A DNA stretch of 57,664 nucleotides from Gammaproteobacteria bacterium (GTDB taxonomy: Bacteria > Pseudomonadota > Gammaproteobacteria > Burkholderiales > Burkholderiaceae_D). Positions 44,646-53,171 of the stretch are shown piece after piece. How positions within the stretch are numbered: position 1 is the stretch's first letter; the number at the start of each line of letters is the position of its first letter. Under the pieces are notes generated by a model. It was not told the DNA's origin and did no database searches. It worked only from the letters and a program-made list of their open reading frames with translations. Position numbers and translations under genes: made by a program. The stretch is from NCBI GenBank assembly GCA_903970185.1, contig CAJCIC010000067.1:1-57664 (forward strand). The letters are read 5' to 3'.

Positions 44646-46026
44646 GGAGACCCGGCCGCACCGGCGCGTCATCTGGGTCTGCTGATTGCGCACGCTTATG
44701 CTGCTCCATCTGTACCGGCGGTGGTCCATTGCTCGCAGCCAGGGTGAAGCTTTCAGCTGACACGTAGCGCAATGCCGGTCCGCGGTATGGCGTGGTGAGA
44801 GTCAACGTGACTGAAGCCGCCCCAGCTTGGAAGAGCACGACAAGTGGCGCCGGGGTGCCGGCAGAAAAATCGAACGGCGTGCCAGTGGTCTGAAGCAGGT
44901 TGGCGTCGGTCATGCTGACATCAATCTCAAACTGATAGTTGTCCCCTTGGGCAAAATCGCCGCCGAGAAAACCGGGCACTAGCGTGAATGAATAATCGCT
45001 GCCGACTTGAAGGCCGGAAAGGGTCCAGATCTGTTCGACATTGGTGGACGCAGCACCAAGATAGTCAGCCCCTTGCGATTGCGCGCCAAAGTCAGCGCTT
45101 ACGAGACTCGGCATGGAATTGAGGTCGAGGCTGAGCGGAAACAGCATCGGATTGGCAGGGCCGATGATGCCTTGTGGGTTGGCCATCGAATAGATCGGAT
45201 CGCCGGTGAATTGGTCAGCACCGGCACGAGCACTGCCGCCATCTACTGCCAGCGCAATGCCGGTGACCGCCTGGGCATGCGTTGCCGCATAGTCGAGTAC
45301 GTATTGCGCGCAGCCCTGCTTGGCCGAATACCAAAGGTTATAGGTCGGGTCAAAAAGGATTGGTTCGCCGCCAACCTGCAACTGAGAGACGGTATGCCCG
45401 TTGGCGGGCGGATAGTTGTAGAGATTGACATACTGGCCCTGGATATTCTGACAACGGGCCAAGGCCAACAACGTGTGAACGAATGTGGTGCACGCACCAA
45501 TGCGCTCGATCACGGTAGCATCGGGCGTAATGTCGGACGCCACGCCGGTTGCAAACTGATCAATGTAGTTCATGAAGCGCTTGACGATATCGATGTCGCT
45601 GGTCGTGCCGCTAGCAAGCGCATTCGACAAAGCCTGTATCCGCGCGGTAATGGGAATACCAAACAGCGACAGCGGGTTGGTCGGATCATCTCCCGCATAA
45701 ACCACGGCATCGCCGGCGGGCGAAGCCATGAGAGTCGGATTGCCACCCTGATCGGCACTTGGGTTGGCCACTTCTGGCGTCGGGTCATCCGCGTTGGCGC
45801 TGCAGCTCACGACCGGCGCGCTTGGCGGCGGGGCCGCTGCTGTGGGCGCCGAAGCCGGAGCGGCCGCAGGTGGTGGCGCCGAAGGAGATGGCGCATTGCC
45901 TATCGGGCCGGTCGATGACGCACCACCTCCTCCGCCGCATCCCGCCAGGGCTGCGGTTACTGAGCTCATCAGCAGCAGGAACCGCCGCCTGGAGCCGCCA
46001 GCCGATGCGCATTCAAGCTCGTTCAC
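44608..46026 (-). CDS. Transglutaminase-like lipoprotein
   Basis: 472 residues from GTG at 46026, with AAAGG eight bases before it. Twin-arginine-like leader GGSRRRFLLLMSS ends in lipobox LAGC (Cys30), then a Gly and Pro/Ala-rich linker to about residue 75. A transglutaminase-like papain fold is suggested by an ordered triad: Cys179 in IGACTTFVHTLLALARC, His211 in PANGHTVSQL and Asp226 in ILFDPTYNLWYS. The C-terminal third is beta-rich (YQFEIDVSMTDANLL), possibly carbohydrate- or partner-binding. Reaction could be amide cleavage or crosslinking. It may act on the amidated sugar or on a surface protein; both are inference. Confidence 0.7.
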   Translation of the reverse strand: MNELECASAGGSRRRFLLLMSSVTAALAGCGGGGGASSTGPIGNAPSPSAPPPAAAPASAPTAAAPPPSAPVVSCSANADDPTPEVANPSADQGGNPTLMASPAGDAVVYAGDDPTNPLSLFGIPITARIQALSNALASGTTSDIDIVKRFMNYIDQFATGVASDITPDATVIERIGACTTFVHTLLALARCQNIQGQYVNLYNYPPANGHTVSQLQVGGEPILFDPTYNLWYSAKQGCAQYVLDYAATHAQAVTGIALAVDGGSARAGADQFTGDPIYSMANPQGIIGPANPMLFPLSLDLNSMPSLVSADFGAQSQGADYLGAASTNVEQIWTLSGLQVGSDYSFTLVPGFLGGDFAQGDNYQFEIDVSMTDANLLQTTGTPFDFSAGTPAPLVVLFQAGAASVTLTLTTPYRGPALRYVSAESFTLAASNGPPPVQMEQHKRAQSADPDDAPVRPGLHVSSQFFASSPR

Positions 46027-46060
46027 GCTAGGTGCCTTTCACTAGTTTCCTCGGGAATCG

Positions 46061-49000
46061 TCATGGAGCAACGCTGCGCGCGTCAATACTGCGTAGCAGC
46101 AGCCGGGGTTGACCGACAAAATCGGAGAAATCGATCCGAATACCGGCTTCGTGGTGCGGCGAGTGCAATTCAATGTCGGATTGGGAGCCGCTCGAATGCG
46201 TCTCAGCAAGCTTGCCGATGATATTGCCGTGATCGTCAAGCTCGGAGACAACCACGTGCCTGGCAAAATTCTTGGCGCTCTCAAAGCGCAGATGCAGCAG
46301 CCCGATCTTGGCCGGCTTGGCAAGTCCAAGATCGACGTAATACTGAGATTGACCTTCGAGCGCCGCCGCGTAGTTATCGTTGGGCTTGCCGGAAAGTGCA
46401 AGGGTGAAGTCGTGGCCCGGGTAGGTTGGCACTGCGCTTGTCACCTTCAACGCGATCGGCCCGGCCGATCGCTCATCGGTGTCGGGTTCGATGATCGGGT
46501 CAAGGTTGGTGGCCTTGGCATCGAGATAATATTTGGCGCGTTCAGCATACTGCGCGATCAGGTTGTCGTGGAAGGTATCGGCAACACGCTTGAGCTGCTC
46601 TGTTTCGTAGATCTCATAGGCCGGGCCCTTGTACCAGCCGAGGTCGCTCGGGCGCAGCAGGAACGACGTGTCGTGCCACTGTTTATCGCCCTTCAGCTTC
46701 CAGACCCCGTCACGCAGCGGCTCGAAGGTCAACTGGTTGGCATCATTGATGGATTGCGCTTTGACCACGAATCGGCCAGGCGCGACATCCTTGTAGTGGA
46801 TGTTCAGCCGGTAGGTCGGTACGTCGAAAAGATCAGCAGCGTTTGCGGGCGGCAATGCCAGATGCAGGTAGACGTTGTGCCTCGTGCCTCCCGCCAGCTC
46901 GACCGCATGTAACGGGTAACCATTCTTAAAGCCACGTGTGGTGTGGCCATCAAGAGTCGATATATCGGTCCACTCGGTCCCGGAAATTCGAGTGGGACCT
47001 TGGAAGGCATCCGAATCTGCAACCTTGACTGAAACGGTCACGCCTGTTTGCGGATTCTCCAAAGAGATCAACTCGATTTCGGGGGATTGCACGCCGTTGA
47101 GCCAGTCGAGTTGCAGCAGGACGTCTTTCTTCGGATTCTGGTCGTAACGCAGCCAGTAGCCCGCATCATAGAGATGGATGTGCTCGTCTAGCGCGCGCTT
47201 GCTTTGCAAAGCAAGCGCGTTCAGATCGTCGTGGTGAAGATAGCTCCCAGCCTTACACAATTCCTCCACGCTAACCAGCTCGGCGTTTAGGACGTGCGTG
47301 TTGTTGGGGACTTCTTCAAAATAGGGCAGAGCCATACGATCCAGCACCATGATCCCACCGTCACTTGTCGGCACTTTGTAGGCGTTGGCGGCTGCAAGGA
47401 TGGCGGGTTCGAGGTTCGGGGCCAACTTGTCGTCCGCCGCCGCTTCGAGCGCGCTGATCACATAGGCCTGGCCAAATGCCGACGGCCACCCTGCCTTCAT
47501 CTCCACGTCGTTGTAGACGTTCGGAAAAGGGTAGAGATAGACATTGGCGTCATCGATTTTTCGGTAGTTTGCGGGATCCAACAGCCAGTGCAGTGCCGGT
47601 TCGCGATGAACCAGTTTCAAGTCGATTCGTGTGGAGACCGCGGGACTATCCTGTATCCCCGGCATCTTGTTGCCGAGCAGCAGCTGCTTCGAGACGACGA
47701 ATGGTGAATAACTTGGCGTACCAATGCTGCTCGTCGGGTCCCATTGGGAATTAACGAATCGTACGCCGGGCGCATCGACGTGCACCTGGACTACGCCCTT
47801 CGCATCGAGCGTGTAGACCGGGATGATGGGTGTCTGGCGCGGTGACGAAGAGGCCACCGCCGGGCCAAGCGCCGAGTGCGCGACAGATTCGAATGGCCGC
47901 GACAGTTGTGCATCACCGAACGCCACCCGCGCGCTGGTAGAGAAACGCTGATTCCACTGCGAGAGGCAGGCCAGTAACAAAACCACATCCTGCATTTCCT
48001 TGTCATCGAGCGAGCGCGCCAGATCTGCCGTTTTGACAGGTACGACCCATTCACGCCACTTCGATGCACCAGACAAGAGCAGATCGCCGTCTGGGACTTC
48101 GACAAAAGCCTGGTCCGGGCGGTCGGATTGAAGCTGCAGCGCAAGATTTCCCGGTGCGCTGCCGTCGAAGTACGTGATCTCGAGGTCAAGCGGCGCATCC
48201 CGATTCGGGTCAGCAGCCCAGGCGGGGAGGGTGATGCGCACCAGGGCAGCTGCAGCGCCCGGTCGGGCACCTGCTTCAGTCTGTGCGATCAGCCGGCGTG
48301 CGGCACGCCCCTCGACCGTCCCGGGGTTGGCCCATCCTGCGCCGACTAGCTGCGCGCCTACATTCGGCGGCGGCGTCACGCGCCGATCAGGCGTTGCCTG
48401 GTTAGTGGCGAGCGAGTCGCGCAACACAACTCCATGGACCGCGGTCGACGGGAGCGCGAAGCCAAACGGGTTTGCAAACCGAAACACGGCCTGCGGGCGC
48501 GGCATTAGATCGGCATGCATCCAAACCGTACCCTCAAAGCGAGGTAGCCAGCGCAACGTCGTCGCCTCGGCACTTAAGATCACCAAAGCGAGCTGCTTGT
48601 CATGTGTCGCGTCCTCCAGTTCATGCAGTGCGACGAGCACCATCAGGTCCGACCGCAGATCATGATTAGGACGCGGTGACGCAGGATGACTTTCAAACCA
48701 AATATCCGAGTCGTGCTGATACTTGACACCTCCTGCGGTCAAAGGCTGGTCGAAGACCCGCGCTGCCTTGGCGGCCGCTTCGACGAAGCGCACCTGGTTC
48801 GCGCTGCGCGCCACCTCGAGCAGTGCCATCACGCCCAGTGCCTGCGTGGTTGTATCGACTTCGTCTTTTTTCTGGCCAGCGGGCACCCACGCCAAGGCAC
48901 CGCCCTTGGTCTGTGCCAGATTAGTCGCCAGCCATTCTGCGCAAGCGAGAGCCTTGGCCTCGTCCGCGGCGATTTCAGGAAGCATCACCTGGTCTTTTTT

Positions 49001-49267
49001 CCCGGCATAAGCCAGCGCGTAGCGCGCGACGGTCGCCGCGTCGTGCACCTTCGAACCCTTCGACCCAGAACCGAGCGGCACGCCATGGTCATCAAAGGTC
49101 GGGGCCACGCCCGTCGCCATGGTCTGGGCGCTTCGTTGCAACGTATGCGGAGAGGCAGCGGTGACCACGGCCGCGCTCGGTGCTCCTTGAAAGAGGTACA
49201 GCGTGAGCACGGCGCCTGCAATACCTTTGCATGCTGGTCGTGCGATGCGCCGGTTCCAAATTCTCAT
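46061..49267 (-). CDS. Large exported protein with a glucuronyl C5-epimerase-like segment
   Basis: 1068 residues from the ATG at 49267 (ATGA overlap with the GT4 stop). Signal sequence: basic start RIWNRRIARPACKG, hydrophobic GIAGAVLTLYLFQG. Residues 80-290 hold helix pairs and the phrase DIWFESHPASPRPNHDLRSD. About 560-710 matches the C-terminal catalytic pattern of D-glucuronyl C5-epimerases: GWPSAFGQAYVISALEAA, FEEVPNNTHVLNAELVSVEE and LYDAGYWLRYDQNP. The last 300 residues are beta-rich. C5-epimerases flip uronic acid residues in finished chains. Here the target could be the uronic acid polymer exported by Wzm/Wzt. Family call is by pattern only. Confidence 0.6.
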   Translation of the reverse strand: MRIWNRRIARPACKGIAGAVLTLYLFQGAPSAAVVTAASPHTLQRSAQTMATGVAPTFDDHGVPLGSGSKGSKVHDAATVARYALAYAGKKDQVMLPEIAADEAKALACAEWLATNLAQTKGGALAWVPAGQKKDEVDTTTQALGVMALLEVARSANQVRFVEAAAKAARVFDQPLTAGGVKYQHDSDIWFESHPASPRPNHDLRSDLMVLVALHELEDATHDKQLALVILSAEATTLRWLPRFEGTVWMHADLMPRPQAVFRFANPFGFALPSTAVHGVVLRDSLATNQATPDRRVTPPPNVGAQLVGAGWANPGTVEGRAARRLIAQTEAGARPGAAAALVRITLPAWAADPNRDAPLDLEITYFDGSAPGNLALQLQSDRPDQAFVEVPDGDLLLSGASKWREWVVPVKTADLARSLDDKEMQDVVLLLACLSQWNQRFSTSARVAFGDAQLSRPFESVAHSALGPAVASSSPRQTPIIPVYTLDAKGVVQVHVDAPGVRFVNSQWDPTSSIGTPSYSPFVVSKQLLLGNKMPGIQDSPAVSTRIDLKLVHREPALHWLLDPANYRKIDDANVYLYPFPNVYNDVEMKAGWPSAFGQAYVISALEAAADDKLAPNLEPAILAAANAYKVPTSDGGIMVLDRMALPYFEEVPNNTHVLNAELVSVEELCKAGSYLHHDDLNALALQSKRALDEHIHLYDAGYWLRYDQNPKKDVLLQLDWLNGVQSPEIELISLENPQTGVTVSVKVADSDAFQGPTRISGTEWTDISTLDGHTTRGFKNGYPLHAVELAGGTRHNVYLHLALPPANAADLFDVPTYRLNIHYKDVAPGRFVVKAQSINDANQLTFEPLRDGVWKLKGDKQWHDTSFLLRPSDLGWYKGPAYEIYETEQLKRVADTFHDNLIAQYAERAKYYLDAKATNLDPIIEPDTDERSAGPIALKVTSAVPTYPGHDFTLALSGKPNDNYAAALEGQSQYYVDLGLAKPAKIGLLHLRFESAKNFARHVVVSELDDHGNIIGKLAETHSSGSQSDIELHSPHHEAGIRIDFSDFVGQPRLLLRSIDARSVAP

Positions 49268-50604
49268 GTCGACAGCCCCCGTCCGAGCACCGATTGGTAT
49301 GCCTCGTAGAACCGGGTGGCCTGGGCTTTCCATGTCAGCCCAGCACGCTTGGCCGCCAGTGCACGCTTCCAGTCAGAAGCATCAGAATGCGACAGAAAGA
49401 ATGCACGATCGATTGCGTCAGCAATGGTGACGGGCGAAGTCATGCTCTGCGTCAACCCAAAGCCATTGGCTGAAACGAAGCGGTTTAGCTCTGGAGAGTC
49501 ATTGGCGAGGATCGGCAACTCCGCCTGTATGAACTCGAAGAGCTTGTTGGGGGTGCAGTAAAACGAGTTTAGATCGACGTGCGGATACGGGATGATGCCC
49601 ATGTCAGCAGATGCGCTGTGCTGTAGGAGTTCCGACTGAGGCACCGCCGGAAGAAAAAAAACTCGCCGTCCGAGCAAGCCGCGTGCCTCGGCGAGGCGCT
49701 TGAGTTCGTCTTCAAGATCACCGAAACCTAGCATGACGAGATCAACATCATCAGTCAGCACGAAGCAGAATGCTTCAATCAGGTTCTCGAGGTTCCGGTT
49801 ACGCGAATAGCCCCCCTGGAACAGAAGGATCTTTCTGCCTGGGCTCAAGCCTAGTTTGCTGCGCAGCAAATCAAACGGGCCGAACTGATCAAACGTATCA
49901 GGACGATCGACCGCATTGAGGAGCACTTCGGGCTCGGCAATGCCATAGCGTTTACTCATCTCTTGCGCGATCGAATGATTCACCGCAAACACCAGGTTGG
50001 CCTTCTTGATGAGGCGTGACTCTGCATCGAAGCAAATGCGCCTCTGCTGCCGACTGAATGCGCGCTGCTCCGGATAGAGTTCGTGAGCGTCGTAAACCAG
50101 TGGGACTCGCCACTGGGTGGCAAGTTGCACCCCCGCCTCCAGCGCGGGGAGATCGTGGACATGCACCACGTCGCTCACGAATTTTTCGCCGTGCGAGAAG
50201 AATGCCTGCCTAAATGGCAATGGATCATGCATACGCCGATTGCGATATTTCATCAGCAACAGCGCGCGGTAGGTTTCCCAATTGACGCGACTGCCGACTT
50301 GGAAGCCTCGCTGCAGTCCCGGCGTCGCGGCGGGGTAGCGATTCGCGGTTCGGTTAAGCAAGTTGTTCAGAGCATGCTGACGCGCCATGTAGCTGGTGTA
50401 GATGCGGTTCTCCGGAATGATGTGCGACAAGCCAATGCGCGTGAGCTGAATGCCCTCGGCGGTCTCTTCTTCTGAGCTGGCCGGATCGAACGATAGAGCC
50501 AGCAGCCGGATCGAGTGGCCATGCTCGATCAGCGTTTGCGCCTGCGCGATGACGCGGCGATCGAGGTGCTGGTCGTGGCACAGCATCAGAACTCTTGCCA
50601 TCAT
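49264..50604 (-). CDS. Family 4 glycosyltransferase
   Basis: 446 residues. N-terminus MMARVLMLCHDQHLDRRVIA; mid-domain VYDAHELYPEQRAFSRQQRR; donor domain LLFQGGYSRNRNLENLIEAF and CTPNKLFEFIQAELPILAND, all as in GT-B family 4 enzymes. Two ATGs stand side by side and the first overlaps the methyltransferase stop (ATGA). Paralogue of the GT4 at 40291. Probably one of the cytoplasmic assembly enzymes of the glycan; specificity unknown. Confidence 0.87.
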   Translation of the reverse strand: MMARVLMLCHDQHLDRRVIAQAQTLIEHGHSIRLLALSFDPASSEEETAEGIQLTRIGLSHIIPENRIYTSYMARQHALNNLLNRTANRYPAATPGLQRGFQVGSRVNWETYRALLLMKYRNRRMHDPLPFRQAFFSHGEKFVSDVVHVHDLPALEAGVQLATQWRVPLVYDAHELYPEQRAFSRQQRRICFDAESRLIKKANLVFAVNHSIAQEMSKRYGIAEPEVLLNAVDRPDTFDQFGPFDLLRSKLGLSPGRKILLFQGGYSRNRNLENLIEAFCFVLTDDVDLVMLGFGDLEDELKRLAEARGLLGRRVFFLPAVPQSELLQHSASADMGIIPYPHVDLNSFYCTPNKLFEFIQAELPILANDSPELNRFVSANGFGLTQSMTSPVTIADAIDRAFFLSHSDASDWKRALAAKRAGLTWKAQATRFYEAYQSVLGRGLST

Positions 50605-53171
50605 CCCTCCCCGGCTCGGCGTCGCAGCGCCTTGCCCAGATTCCGCAAAGCCTCGCCGACTCGCGCCTCAACCCTCAGTTGCGTTGCTTGAAGCTCCGCT
50701 TGCAGCTGCTCGCGCTGCTTTTGCGCCTCCGCCAGCGTGAGCTGAAGCGCGTTGACCCGATCTAGTTCCAACTGCAGTTGCTGGCGTAGCGCAGCCATTT
50801 CCGAAAGCAATCCGCGATGCCTTTGTCGCGCATCGTCAATCTCCTGATCGGAGGTTTCGAGTCGCTTCCTAAGGCCCTCGATCACGCCATTGAGATCGGC
50901 CACCTGCGAAAGCAGATCGCGAGACTCAGCCTCCAGTCGAGCAACTTCTTCGGCCTGGGCCCGGAAATGGTCGCGCTCAGCGGCTAGGTTCTGGACCGTG
51001 ACTGCGATGCGGTCAGCTTCCTTGGCGCGCTCCAATAGTTGATCGCGTTCCGCAGCAAGGTTCTGCTGCCTTACCTCCAGAGCCTCGGCCTCGATTACTC
51101 GTGTTTGCAAGGCATCTCGCTCCGCGGTGAGGTTCTGCACGTGGACCGCGAGCCGATCCGCTTCACCAGCGCGCAGCAGCAATGAGTTCCTCTCTGCGGT
51201 GAGATTCTCGACCTGGACCGCAAACGATTCACCTTCTCTGACACGGCCAAGCAAAGCATCGCGCTCGGCTTCGAGGTTCTGGACCTTGACCTGTAGGTTC
51301 TCGGCCAACATTGCACGTTCGCGCAAGAGAGTGGTTTCGGCATGCAGGTTTTGCACATCGACCGCGAGCTTATCCGCTTCACCGGCACGCTGGAGCAACG
51401 AGATTCTCTCCGCGCTGAGATTCTCGACCTGGACCGCAAACGATTCACCTTCTCTGACGCGACCAAGCAAAGCAGTACGCTCGGCTTCGAGGTTCTGGAC
51501 CCTGACCTGCAGGCTTTCGGCCAGCGCTGCACGTTCGCGCAGAATCTCGAGCTCGGCCCGAAGATTTTGCAGATCAACAATCAGACGATCCGCTTCTTTC
51601 TCGCGGCCTGAAAGCACCGCGTTTCTTGAGGTCAGATTTTGGATCTCGACTTCGAGTGCATTGATCCTGGCCGCCTGCGATTGAAGCGCCGATTTCTCGG
51701 CAGTCATATTCTGGATGGTGACCCTCAGCGCTTCGCACTCGCGGCGCAGATCGGCGAGCTCGTGTCGCTCCGCCTGCCTCTGGTGGACATGCTCGATCGC
51801 AGCGGAAGCCTGGGTCTCAAGGGCCGCGATGACAGACGGCACGATCGTATCGCGGGGTAATGACGGCGCGGACAAGAAACTCTCGTCGTACCAGCACTCA
51901 CCGTCGACCTGAATGAAAAGTGCAGGCTCCGCGTTAGTTCGATAGTACGTTGGCCTGCTGTGCTCGCCGCTGGCCAGCCACCTGACGAGCGGCGATTCCC
52001 CAAGTCTCATGGCGTCGATGTGCGCCGCATGTCGAGTCCGGACGAGAACACCATAAACGCCCGGCCTGATCGGGCGCGGCAAGGCGATCTGCTTAAAGTT
52101 CTGTGCTGGATCGAGCAAGCGGCCTGAGAACACCAGACCAATGCCATCTTCAAGGCTCGCCTCAACCGCATCCCCCGGCGACGCCGCGGATCGTGTCACC
52201 ACCAAAACCTCCGGCTCACCATAGACCGGAAACTGAATCACAAGGTCAGCGTCAAGCCCCGCCGCACTGCGCGCGACTTGTGGATAGGACGTCAAGTTCG
52301 CGGCGCTGCCTTGAACATTCGCCGCGTATTCCGACGCGAAACGCTCGATGACAAGAGGCGCGGTAAGTTGTGGCGAGGCAACGGGTGACCGCGAGAAGAG
52401 GACCAGGATTTCGCTCTTGGAGCGCCACACGCGAGAGTGTCCAAGGGCGTGATAGATCTCTTGTCCAAGGGCGAGGCCAGCCAGATGCGAGAGAGGCCCG
52501 TCCGGCGCAGGATCGTGGCCCTTAGCTCCACAAAACGGGCAGACCGAATCCCGCCATGCCGCCCATTCATTGCGTGCGTAACGCCGAAAGGCCGTTTCCA
52601 GAGGATGGCGTTCTGACCAGGATTCACCGCTTGCCACGCTGTACTGCACCTGCCAGCCTTTTGCGGCGCACCCGAAGATGTCATCAAGATCGTGCACACG
52701 CTGGTGCCAGTTGACGTGATAGGTGCGAAGGCATGCCAGACAACGCGTCGTGGCATCGAGCAGTTCCTCGCGTAGAGGAACCGCCACCATGACGTACTTG
52801 CCGGCGACACGAAACAACTCGCACCAGGCATCTGGATAGGACGCCTCGGGCAGATGTTCCAGTGTGTCGGAACTCATCACCAAATCGAAGGCGCCATCTT
52901 CAAACGGCAAGCGGGTCGCGTCGCCAAGAATACAAGGTAAAGCGATTCGGGTCAGCGCTTGCGCGCTGCTGTCGAGGCCGACGAATCTACCCGGCACCCG
53001 GCTGGCGATGGCGGCCGTGACCTTGCCATCCCCGCAGCCGACGTCCAGAACCGTCTCGACGTGTCCGGGCCAGACATCGACGAACGCCTGCACCAGATTG
53101 GTCTGCCCCTTGGTCATGGGCTGGTCCCAGACTTCACTGGACGCATAGAGATCGGCATGCGGAGTTCTCAC
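50601..53171 (-). CDS. SAM methyltransferase with long tandem-repeat coiled coil (WbdD-like architecture)
   Basis: 856 residues from GTG at 53171, which overlaps the wzt stop (GTGA). Residues 20-250 are a class I methyltransferase: motif I VLDVGCGDGKVTAA, acidic loop GLDSS, FDLVMSSDTLEHLPEAS. A Cys pair near VCPFCGAKG might bind zinc. Residues 300-455 look beta-rich. From 482 to 745 come eleven 24-residue repeats, then more coiled coil and a basic C-terminus (GKALRRRAGEG). The gene lies directly after wzm-wzt. In E. coli O9a, WbdD caps the O-chain by methylation/phosphorylation and its coiled coil sets chain length. The same ruler role is inferred here; no kinase domain is seen. Confidence 0.75.
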   Translation of the reverse strand: MRTPHADLYASSEVWDQPMTKGQTNLVQAFVDVWPGHVETVLDVGCGDGKVTAAIASRVPGRFVGLDSSAQALTRIALPCILGDATRLPFEDGAFDLVMSSDTLEHLPEASYPDAWCELFRVAGKYVMVAVPLREELLDATTRCLACLRTYHVNWHQRVHDLDDIFGCAAKGWQVQYSVASGESWSERHPLETAFRRYARNEWAAWRDSVCPFCGAKGHDPAPDGPLSHLAGLALGQEIYHALGHSRVWRSKSEILVLFSRSPVASPQLTAPLVIERFASEYAANVQGSAANLTSYPQVARSAAGLDADLVIQFPVYGEPEVLVVTRSAASPGDAVEASLEDGIGLVFSGRLLDPAQNFKQIALPRPIRPGVYGVLVRTRHAAHIDAMRLGESPLVRWLASGEHSRPTYYRTNAEPALFIQVDGECWYDESFLSAPSLPRDTIVPSVIAALETQASAAIEHVHQRQAERHELADLRRECEALRVTIQNMTAEKSALQSQAARINALEVEIQNLTSRNAVLSGREKEADRLIVDLQNLRAELEILRERAALAESLQVRVQNLEAERTALLGRVREGESFAVQVENLSAERISLLQRAGEADKLAVDVQNLHAETTLLRERAMLAENLQVKVQNLEAERDALLGRVREGESFAVQVENLTAERNSLLLRAGEADRLAVHVQNLTAERDALQTRVIEAEALEVRQQNLAAERDQLLERAKEADRIAVTVQNLAAERDHFRAQAEEVARLEAESRDLLSQVADLNGVIEGLRKRLETSDQEIDDARQRHRGLLSEMAALRQQLQLELDRVNALQLTLAEAQKQREQLQAELQATQLRVEARVGEALRNLGKALRRRAGEG
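50937..51728 (-). repeat. Eleven in-frame 72-bp tandem repeats (24-residue coiled-coil units)
   Basis: Eleven units of exactly 72 bp with no insertion or deletion. The consensus is L-A/Q-V-x-V-Q-N-L-x-AER, then x2-LL-x-RA-x-EAD. Each unit has an Asn at position 7 and Leu/Val at 1, 3, 5, 8, 15 and 16. The sequence after the eleventh unit (LEAESRDLLSQVADL) may be a worn twelfth. Twenty-four is not a multiple of seven, so each unit adds a phase shift to a plain heptad coil. Confidence 0.85.
51153..51584 (-). repeat. 216-bp tandem duplication inside the coiled-coil repeats
   Basis: Units 3-5 (51369-51584) and units 6-8 (51153-51368) form a higher-order duplication of three units. The peptides LLGRVREGESFAVQVENL and EILRERA/TTLLRERA occur in both copies at matching positions, and the DNA word ACGTTCGCGCA recurs exactly 216 bp apart. 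This indicates recent expansion by unequal recombination or slippage. Confidence 0.8.

Noticed and set aside
50937..51728. Regular 72-bp repeats considered as a CRISPR array or non-coding minisatellite
   Set aside because: There are no unique spacers between copies, every unit is 72 bp and in frame, and the translation is a continuous coiled coil within a methyltransferase gene.
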